Shown: positions 1 to 5,869 of the stretch, piece by piece | Layout: every line of letters starts with the position of its first letter | Numbering within the stretch: the stretch's first letter is position 1 | Origin: Thermomicrobiales bacterium | Lineage (GTDB): Bacteria; Chloroflexota; Limnocylindria; Limnocylindrales; CSP1-4 | Assembly (NCBI GenBank): GCA_004525275.1 | Contig: SPCO01000046.1 | Coordinates: 1 to 8,780, forward strand | Length of the DNA: 8,780 nucleotides | Reading direction: 5' to 3' | Translations under genes and position numbers: made by a program | The notes under the pieces: model-generated | What the model was told of the DNA's origin: nothing | The model's input: only the letters and a program-made list of their open reading frames with translations | Databases searched by the model: none

Positions 1-5
1 ACGAG

Positions 6-863
6 ATGCTCCTGCGCCTTACGGCGTTCACCCGCGATCCGCACGGCGGCAATCCAGCCGGGGTCTGGATCGGTCGGGCACTGCCTCAGGAATCGGAGAT
101 GCAGCGGATCGCGGCCGACGTCGGGTACTCGGAAACGGCCTTCCTCGCACCGCAAGACCCACCCGAACCTGGGCGATTTCGGGTCCGCTATTTCAGCCCG
201 CTCGCCGAAGTCCCGTTCTGCGGTCACGCCACGATCGCGAGCGCCGTTGCACTGGCTGAGCGGGGCATGACTTCAGGCCCCGCCGATCGCGGTCAGGTCA
301 TCCTGGTGACAAATGCTGGTCCAGTCGCGATCGACACGACATCGGACCCGGGCGGGCGTATCCGGGCGACATCGCTCTCAGTGCCAGCCTCGGTCGAACC
401 ACCCGCGGCCGGACTCACCGAGCGTGCGATGGCGCTTCTGGGTTGGGATCCCGTAGACCTTGATCCGACGTTGCCTCCGGCCGTCGGGTTCGCGGGCGCA
501 CGGCACCTGATTCTGGCAGCGCGCGAGCTGGGGCGTTTGGCGACCCTCGAGTATCCATTCGATCAACTCAAGTCGCTCATGCTCGAGCACGACCTGACCA
601 CGATTCAGCTCATCTGGCGGGAGGCGCCGGATCGTTTTCGGGCACGCGACCCGTTTCCGGTCGGCGGCGTGTTCGAGGATCCCGCGACAGGCGCTGCGGC
701 CGCGGCCCTCGGGGCCTACCTGCGCGATCGCAGCGAGATCGTTGCGCCGGCTACGTTCGAGATCGTCCAGGGCGTTGAGATGGGGCGACCCAGTCTGCTG
801 ACCGTCTCCATCGAACCTGGCGAAGCCGGGGTCAGGGTGTCAGGGACGGCGGTCCCGATCTAG
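6..863 (+). CDS. PhzF family isomerase/epimerase-like protein
   Basis: A 285-residue protein of the PhzF family, which has two similar alpha/beta-barrel-like halves and is usually 260-300 residues long. PhzF itself isomerises trans-2,3-dihydro-3-hydroxyanthranilate in phenazine synthesis; most other members have unknown substrates. Visible family motifs, in order: GGNPAG at 14-19, SETAF at 42-46 with Glu43 in the place of the catalytic glutamate, FCGHAT at 71-76, GARHLIL at 164-170, DPATGAA at 225-231, and a C-terminal QG..MGRPS stretch near 255-263. The start fits the family N-terminus (a short beta strand followed by AFT...GGNPAG), but only five bases lie upstream, so the ribosome site cannot be judged. 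No other phenazine genes are present, so a phenazine role is unlikely. It is the only + strand gene and converges on the exporter. The protein is probably cytoplasmic. Family call is secure; substrate unknown. Confidence 0.93.
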   Translation: MLLRLTAFTRDPHGGNPAGVWIGRALPQESEMQRIAADVGYSETAFLAPQDPPEPGRFRVRYFSPLAEVPFCGHATIASAVALAERGMTSGPADRGQVILVTNAGPVAIDTTSDPGGRIRATSLSVPASVEPPAAGLTERAMALLGWDPVDLDPTLPPAVGFAGARHLILAARELGRLATLEYPFDQLKSLMLEHDLTTIQLIWREAPDRFRARDPFPVGGVFEDPATGAAAAALGAYLRDRSEIVAPATFEIVQGVEMGRPSLLTVSIEPGEAGVRVSGTAVPI

Positions 864-928
864 CCTCCGAGCAACGGGCGCATGTCGACTCGGTCCCGAC
901 CACGGCGGCTGCCGCGTCGCAACACGGA

Positions 929-951
929 CCGGGACTGAAAACACATCCCGG
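929..951. terminator. Candidate hairpin between convergent genes
   Basis: The 99-bp gap between the PhzF-family stop (861-863) and the exporter stop (963-965) contains a perfect 6-bp inverted repeat, CCGGGA (929-934) and TCCCGG (946-951), with an 11-base loop. It could end transcription from either side. There is no T-run after either arm and the loop is long, so it is not a classical intrinsic terminator. A role in separating the convergent units is inferred from position only. Confidence 0.3.
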
Positions 952-962
952 AGCGCGCGACG

Positions 963-2597
963 TCAGCCCGGCGCGACCTCGACCTCGGCCTCGGCTGGTG
1001 CTTCATCCTCGAAGTCGAAGGTCGTGCGCATCGGCTCCTCGCGAAGGAAGACAACGAACACGAACGCCAGGATCGCCGCGACGATGCCGACATAGAAGCT
1101 GGCCCCGATCGCGATCGAGAACGCCTCGTAGATGCCAGCCACGATATTCTCGATCAGCGGCGCGATCAGGGCCTGGGCTTCCGGTGGCACGGTGGCAAGG
1201 ATGCGTTGGCCAAGATCGCCGGTCCCGGTGAGGTCGATACCGCTGCCGCCGGCGAAACCATCAACGATCGGCGGAGGCACACCAGCCGCCACCAGCTGGA
1301 TCGGGATCTCCTCCACCAGTCGACTCGCCAGAACCGTACTCCCCAGCGTCAGCCCGATCGTCCCCCCGATCTGCTGAAAGAACGTCAGGCTGCCGGTGGC
1401 CACGCCGATCCGGGCGGGCGCGACGGAATTCTGGACGACGAGGGTGAAGACCGCGAACGACGGACCCACCCCGAGGCCAGTCAAGACCATCGCAAGCGAG
1501 AGCATCAGCCGGTCCGTATCCGTCTTCAGGTTCGTCATCATGAACAGGCCAACAGCGAGGAGAATGAGCGACCCGAGCATGAGGACCTTGTAACGACCGG
1601 TGCGCGCGACGATCTGGCCGGAGGCGATCGCGCTGATGACCAAGCCGACGAGCAGCGGCAAGATGCTGTAGCCGGATTCGGTCGCGCTCGCGCCGAGGAC
1701 TGTCTGGAACCAGCGCGGCAGGAAGATCACCGCCCCGAAGAACCCGAATGCGGTGAGGAACATGGCTCCGACCGAGACCGAGAAGTTGCGGTTCCGGAAA
1801 AGGGTCAGGGGGACGATCGGATTCGCCGCGCGCGACTCGATCCAGACGAACAAGGCTCCAAATGCCAGGCCAGCAAGGATCAGGCCACCGACAGCAGGGT
1901 CAGCCCATTCGCCACTGGCCTTGTTGGTCAGTCCGATGAGGAACAGGGTGATGGCCAGGGCGAAGGCGGAAACACCGAGATAGTCGATATTGCGACCCGC
2001 ATCCGGTCGCTTGATCGCGGGCAGCAGGCGCCCGATGATGACGAGCGAAACCAGACCGATCGGCACGTTTACGAAGAAGATCCAGCGCCAACCGAAGTTG
2101 TCGGTGATGATCCCGCCGATGGCTGGCCCGAGGAGGAACGAAAGGCCGAAGACGGCGCCGAACAGGCCCAAGTATTTGCCCCGCTCGGCCGGCGTATAGA
2201 GGTCGGCGACGACGGCAAGCGCGACCGGGAAGATCGCCCCGCCGCCGAGCCCCTGGAGGCCGCGGAACAGGATCAGCTGCCCGATGTTCTGGCTCAAGCC
2301 CGAAAGCACTGAAGCGATCAGGAAGAGGCTGACCGCGAAGATGATGACCGGGCGCCGCCCGTACAGATCAGACAACTTGCCGTAGATCGGCCCGCTGATC
2401 GTCGCCGTGAGCAGGTAGGCCGTGACGACCCAGACATAGAGCGCATTGCCGTCCAGATCCGTGACGATGACCGGGAGCGCGGTCCCCACGATGGTCTGAT
2501 CGAGCGCGAACAGAAAGAGGGCCAGCAGCATCGCGCCGAGGATCTCGAGTCGCGCGCGCGAGCTGAGTTGAAGGTCGGCCGCTGCCTGTATCGACAT
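963..2597 (-). CDS. MFS drug exporter, DHA2 (EmrB/QacA-like) family
   Basis: A 544-residue polytopic membrane protein of the 14-helix DHA2 drug:H+ antiporter family, expected to export hydrophobic compounds using the proton gradient. Family signatures are clear: LDQTIVGTALPVI in helix 1 (32-44), motif A GKLSDLYGRRP after helix 2 (73-83), motif B RGLQGLGGG (112-120), and the antiporter motif C region LLGPAIGG (155-162). A long loop at about 424-480 precedes the last helix, as is usual in DHA2 members. The C-terminal tail (about 527-541) is strongly acidic. The ATG at 2595-2597 is preceded by GGAGG (2609-2613) with an 11-base spacer, which is slightly long but plausible. The upstream gene on the same strand ends 146 bp away, so it may have its own promoter. 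No regulator gene is adjacent in the window. Substrate cannot be told: a multidrug pump or a dedicated exporter for a locally made compound are both possible. Confidence 0.93.
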   Translation of the reverse strand: MSIQAAADLQLSSRARLEILGAMLLALFLFALDQTIVGTALPVIVTDLDGNALYVWVVTAYLLTATISGPIYGKLSDLYGRRPVIIFAVSLFLIASVLSGLSQNIGQLILFRGLQGLGGGAIFPVALAVVADLYTPAERGKYLGLFGAVFGLSFLLGPAIGGIITDNFGWRWIFFVNVPIGLVSLVIIGRLLPAIKRPDAGRNIDYLGVSAFALAITLFLIGLTNKASGEWADPAVGGLILAGLAFGALFVWIESRAANPIVPLTLFRNRNFSVSVGAMFLTAFGFFGAVIFLPRWFQTVLGASATESGYSILPLLVGLVISAIASGQIVARTGRYKVLMLGSLILLAVGLFMMTNLKTDTDRLMLSLAMVLTGLGVGPSFAVFTLVVQNSVAPARIGVATGSLTFFQQIGGTIGLTLGSTVLASRLVEEIPIQLVAAGVPPPIVDGFAGGSGIDLTGTGDLGQRILATVPPEAQALIAPLIENIVAGIYEAFSIAIGASFYVGIVAAILAFVFVVFLREEPMRTTFDFEDEAPAEAEVEVAPG

Positions 2598-2680
2598 CGA
2601 TTCTGTCGCCTCCGGTCGAATTCGCGCTACGGCCCAGAGTCGAGATCGGGCCGTCCTGCGTCAGCGGAGAGTGTAGCGGG

Positions 2681-2695
2681 TTTGCAAGTGACAAA
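2681..2695. promoter_or_regulatory. Near-palindromic candidate operator upstream of exporter
   Basis: The 15-bp site TTTGCAAGTGACAAA has 4-bp perfect outer arms (TTTG/CAAA) and partial inner symmetry, the size and shape of a TetR- or MarR-type operator. Just downstream in the - direction lies TACACT (2670-2675), a fair -10-like hexamer. A TTGTCA at 2689-2694 overlaps the palindrome, but its spacing to that hexamer (13 bp) is too short for a standard promoter, so the promoter is uncertain. The site is about 85 bp upstream of the exporter start, in the only sizeable gap of the - strand array. Exporters of this family are commonly repressed by such regulators; that it applies here is inference. 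Confidence 0.28.
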
Positions 2696-2743
2696 CGGCC
2701 CCTGTATTACGGGCCATCGCACCCTTGACTCCTAGGGCCGCGG

Positions 2744-4132
2744 TCAGTGCGCCATCGTCATCACCCGGTCGGGCCGTAGGATGAACGGCGGCAGCCAGGC
2801 CGGGATATTGGAGAAGGGCAGCACATCCGGATGGAGATCGATCCCGAGCGATTCGCGCATGAACCGGCGGCGCGCCTGGATCCGATCCCAGGCCCCCGGG
2901 AAGCCGGCCGCAAAAGCGTCTCGGAGCGACTGGTCGGCCAGCGCCAGGCCATCCTCGATATTGGTCGTGAAGTAGGGCGTTCCCGTGGCTGGGATGATGT
3001 CGGCCTGGAACGCCATCCCGGAACGCAGCTCGGTTGTCGAGCCCGGCGCGATCGGCGAATTCAGCCATTCGTCCAGATGGATCTGATGGCCCGGGTTGAG
3101 GAAGATCCCAAAGAACGGATCCGCGAGGTGACGATCGATGATGGCCTGGAGTCGGCCACCGGTCTGGCCGACATGGAGCGCCTCATACCATTCGACGACC
3201 GCCCCAAAGTACGGTCCGACCAGGCGCTCCACGTAATCGGACACCGGATCCGGCAGCTGGGAAGCGTCCTCGACCACGAAACCGGCCCGACAGTTGAGCG
3301 CGCCCCAGATGCCGAACGCGACCGTGAACGGGTCGCCGTGCTCGATGCGTCGATCACCCGGGCTGAGCAACCCCAGGGCGGCCCGTGGCCCGGCGCTGAG
3401 CATGAGATGACAGGACAGGGGTGAGCCGTCCCAGCCCAGAAGCGCGGCCGCCTCGCGCTCCGACATGCCGGGCTCGAGTCCGACCAACACGCGACGGACC
3501 GCGCTCGAGGTTGCACACGCGGCCGCCTCCATGGCGGCCAGTTGCTCGACTTCGTTGATCGCGCGCAGCCCATCCGCCGGGTCGATGAGCATGTCGACCG
3601 AGTTCTCGACGATCCCGCTCGGGCCGGTCAGGTGTCGGAGCGTGTCAACGAGGAACGCCGGAACCTCCATTGTCGCCCGGTCCGTGTACGTCTTCCAGCC
3701 GATCACGCCAACGCGGCGCCCCGACCCGATCCCCTCGTCGCTCAGGATCTCGTCCAGTGATCGGGAGCGGTCACGCGGCTGGCCGGGCAGGCTCAGATCC
3801 TGAAATCGATGCCGGCGCAGAGGCAGGGGAGCCGCACCGGCCAGCCCGTAGCACTCGTTTCCGACGAGGATGGCCGGGTCGTCGCTCTGCCCGACGATGA
3901 GAATGGCCTCCTCGAACCTTGGGTCGAACCCGGTCAGGTAGGAGAGGTTGGCGCTGTGCTCGCGATCGGCGTAGACCACGACGCGGTCGTATCCGCGCTC
4001 GCCGGCGCGTTCCCGCAGCCTTGCCAGACGGGCAACGTGGATGGACGAAGGTATCTCCGGTTCTCGGTCGGGCATCCCGAAGTCTGGCAGCTCGACCCGG
4101 GCGAGGCGGGCCAGGGTCGCAGGTCCTGTCAC
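2744..4132 (-). CDS. Creatinase/aminopeptidase P-fold (M24-like) protein with degenerate metal site
   Basis: About 462 residues with the two-domain layout of the creatinase/Xaa-Pro aminopeptidase superfamily: an N-terminal domain (about 25-190, with YADREHSANLSYLTGFDPRF near 54-73) and a C-terminal pita-bread domain (about 190-400). Active M24 peptidases bind two metals through Asp, Asp, His, Glu, Glu. Here the segment expected to hold both aspartates reads FTVAFGIWGALNC (269-281) and lacks them. The histidine is kept in NPGHQIHLDEW (346-356), the first glutamate is replaced in GMAFQADIIP (372-381), and the last survives in NIEDGLALAD (391-400). A metal-independent, creatinase-like hydrolase or a non-peptidase is therefore more likely than a true aminopeptidase. 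An ATG at 4228 would give 494 residues, but its extra 30 or so residues are arginine-rich and lie inside the upstream gene. GTG 4132 has GAGGG 8 bases upstream; GTG 4138 would make a GTGA overlap with the upstream stop. Probably translated together with the CRTAC1-like gene. Confidence 0.85.
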   Translation of the reverse strand: MTGPATLARLARVELPDFGMPDREPEIPSSIHVARLARLRERAGERGYDRVVVYADREHSANLSYLTGFDPRFEEAILIVGQSDDPAILVGNECYGLAGAAPLPLRRHRFQDLSLPGQPRDRSRSLDEILSDEGIGSGRRVGVIGWKTYTDRATMEVPAFLVDTLRHLTGPSGIVENSVDMLIDPADGLRAINEVEQLAAMEAAACATSSAVRRVLVGLEPGMSEREAAALLGWDGSPLSCHLMLSAGPRAALGLLSPGDRRIEHGDPFTVAFGIWGALNCRAGFVVEDASQLPDPVSDYVERLVGPYFGAVVEWYEALHVGQTGGRLQAIIDRHLADPFFGIFLNPGHQIHLDEWLNSPIAPGSTTELRSGMAFQADIIPATGTPYFTTNIEDGLALADQSLRDAFAAGFPGAWDRIQARRRFMRESLGIDLHPDVLPFSNIPAWLPPFILRPDRVMTMAH

Positions 4133-4134
4133 GA

Positions 4135-5820
4135 TCACGGCCCTCGGTCGATCCCGGGCTGCCACACGCGTGGCCCCGGCGCGTCGCGCTCGATGACTGC
4201 GAAGGCGTCGGCCGTCACCCGCTGCCACGGCCCCGTCTCACCGTCGGGCCACGTCACCCGGACCTGCGCCTCCTCGGAGAGCCCGAGGCCGAAGTGGAGC
4301 CAGCCAAGCTGTCCACTGACGTGACCGCCGCCAACGATCATCTCGCGGCTGGTCGTCGCGTCCCCCATCCGGACCTCCACCCAAGCCCCGATGGCGTCTC
4401 GGTTCGGGCCCGTCTCGACCAGCCGCAGGCCGATCCAGTGGCCCATCGGCAACGGTCGTTCGGCGTCGCCTGCGCCGACGTTCCGCCACACGTTGACCCG
4501 ATCGCCGTAGTTGACCTCGACGAGGTCGGGAAGACCATCGAGGTTGAGATCGGCCAGTGACGCGCCGCGGCCTCGGGCGTAGTCCAGGATGCCGGCGGCC
4601 TCGGCCACCTCGACGAAGGTGCCGTCGGGCTGCCCGAGGAACAGATCCGACGGGTCCATGGTCGCGAAATCGGCCTGCTCGGCGACATTCCCCTTCGACA
4701 CGAACAAGTCCATGAACGCATCGTTGTTGACGTCTACGAATTCGGGATGCCAGGACGTCGACGGCAACGGATCCCCGCCAGATGACGGCCGCGTCGCCTC
4801 CACGCCCCGCTTGAGGGCGATGTCGCGGAACATGGGTTGCGATGGACCCGAGAGGAGCGTCTGCAGCACGTTCGGGCCCTGGCTGGTCAAGTAGGCCTCC
4901 GGATATCCATCCCCATTGACGTCCTGGCTGGCAATGCCCATGCCCCAGATCCTGTACAGGACCCAGCCGTCGGCTTCCCCATACAGTCGTGGCGGCTCGT
5001 CTGGGGCGATCCGCCAGAGTTGCTCCTGGCCGTCGCTGAGATCGCTGTAGTAGTGGCGATCGTTGCTGACCCGCAGATCGCGTCGACCCGAACGGTCCCA
5101 GTCGCTGAACAGCATCGAAAGCGCGCACCAGGCCGGGGTCAGCGAGATCGCGGGGTCGTATCGATCGACGCCGGGTCGCGGCCGCACCAACTGATTGTCC
5201 GAACATAGGTGGTCGGGATCCGGATGGTCGGGGTCGACGAGATAGTTGCCGAAGGCGAGGGTCGGCAGCATCGCGTCGTTCTCCCAGGTAGCGCTGAATG
5301 CCGTCGTGACCAGATCTCCTCCATCGAGGGCAAGGGCGGTATTCGCAGGTTCGAACCGGCAATCTCCAAGCCCGCGGAGAACCACGTTCTCGCCGTCCCG
5401 CAGGACGACCAGGTCGACGTTCCCATCGCCATCGACATCCAGCGGGTAGGCGCCTTCGACACCGGTCAGCGCGATCGTGGGGTCGTCTATGGCGACGAAG
5501 CGGAGGTCGCCGCCGATCGGGCTCTTGTTGCGGTACAGGGTCGCGGGTCCGTTGCCGCCCGCGAGATACAGGTCCGGAAATCCGTCGCCGCTGCAGTCGA
5601 AGACCGCGAGGCCACCCCCAACCGCGAAGGCGAAATCACCGTCATACGCATGGTCGATCCCCGAGGCGATCGCTTCCTCGACGAAGTGCGGCGCATCAAG
5701 GGCCGCCGTCGGCGTGCTGCCGATGGGGCGGGTCAGCCAGAATCCGACGGCACCGAGCACACTCACGGCGACCACCGCGACCGCGGCGACAGACGCCAAT
5801 CCGCGACGGTTCACCGGCAA
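4135..5820 (-). CDS. Membrane-anchored CRTAC1-like protein (FG-GAP/VCBS repeats, ASPIC/UnbV domain)
   Basis: A 561-residue extracytoplasmic protein. Residues 4-8 (NRRGL) lead into a hydrophobic segment (about 9-29), an uncleaved anchor or a signal peptide. Six calcium-loop motifs of the FG-GAP/VCBS type follow, with their aspartates at 75-83, 128-136, 240-248, 300-308, 363-371 and 424-432; the third (DWDRSGRRD) is degenerate. Such loops usually build a beta-propeller. The C-terminal part (about 458-545) is an ASPIC/UnbV domain, with NRDAIGAWVEVRMG, a GGGHVSGQ turn and VTWPDGETG. This architecture is that of the bacterial relatives of cartilage acidic protein 1, whose function is generally unknown. 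Four cysteines (76, 154, 206, 232) could pair outside the cell. The start is TTG 5820; GTG 5814, 6 bases after a weak CGGG, is an equally fair choice and removes only two residues. It lies 49 bp after the haloperoxidase and runs into the M24-like gene. A structural or partner role for the haloperoxidase is inference. Confidence 0.92.
   Translation of the reverse strand: MPVNRRGLASVAAVAVVAVSVLGAVGFWLTRPIGSTPTAALDAPHFVEEAIASGIDHAYDGDFAFAVGGGLAVFDCSGDGFPDLYLAGGNGPATLYRNKSPIGGDLRFVAIDDPTIALTGVEGAYPLDVDGDGNVDLVVLRDGENVVLRGLGDCRFEPANTALALDGGDLVTTAFSATWENDAMLPTLAFGNYLVDPDHPDPDHLCSDNQLVRPRPGVDRYDPAISLTPAWCALSMLFSDWDRSGRRDLRVSNDRHYYSDLSDGQEQLWRIAPDEPPRLYGEADGWVLYRIWGMGIASQDVNGDGYPEAYLTSQGPNVLQTLLSGPSQPMFRDIALKRGVEATRPSSGGDPLPSTSWHPEFVDVNNDAFMDLFVSKGNVAEQADFATMDPSDLFLGQPDGTFVEVAEAAGILDYARGRGASLADLNLDGLPDLVEVNYGDRVNVWRNVGAGDAERPLPMGHWIGLRLVETGPNRDAIGAWVEVRMGDATTSREMIVGGGHVSGQLGWLHFGLGLSEEAQVRVTWPDGETGPWQRVTADAFAVIERDAPGPRVWQPGIDRGP
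4141..4145 (-). promoter_or_regulatory. Shine-Dalgarno site deciding the M24-like start
   Basis: On the - strand this reads GAGGG and lies within the last codons of the CRTAC1-like gene. Its distance to GTG 4132 is 8 bases (good), and to GTG 4138 only 2 bases (too short). Together with the CRTAC1 stop at 4135-4137 it suggests coupled translation, with ribosomes ending the first gene restarting on the second. Confidence 0.5.
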
Positions 5821-5869
5821 CCCGAATCCCGGCCCCGGGCGGGACGGCTCGTGGGCCGGCGGGATCCGG

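Noticed and set aside
724..731. GCGATCGC octamer resembling cyanobacterial HIP1 (also seen near 1624, 5667 and 7717)
   Set aside because: Only a handful of copies were noticed, far below HIP1 density, so they are better explained by the general GATC excess.
6..863. Phenazine biosynthesis gene
   Set aside because: The protein is PhzF-like, but no other phz genes are nearby and most family members are not involved in phenazine synthesis.
1206..2312. 368-codon open frame on the + strand
   Set aside because: Antisense to the exporter; its highly charged Glu/Arg/Asp-rich product is what membrane-protein codons give on the other strand.
2697..2715. GGCCC...GGGCC inverted repeat after the M24-like gene
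   Set aside because: Only 5 bp with a 9-base loop, followed on the - strand by GTTTG rather than a T-run; too weak to call a terminator in GC-rich DNA.
2661..3068. 135-codon - strand frame crossing the gap before the exporter
   Set aside because: Mostly out of frame inside the M24-like gene; no ribosome site or recognisable motif.
4238..5362. 374-codon open frame on the - strand in a second frame
   Set aside because: Lies wholly within the CRTAC1-like gene; an Arg-rich product without domains, hence an out-of-frame shadow.
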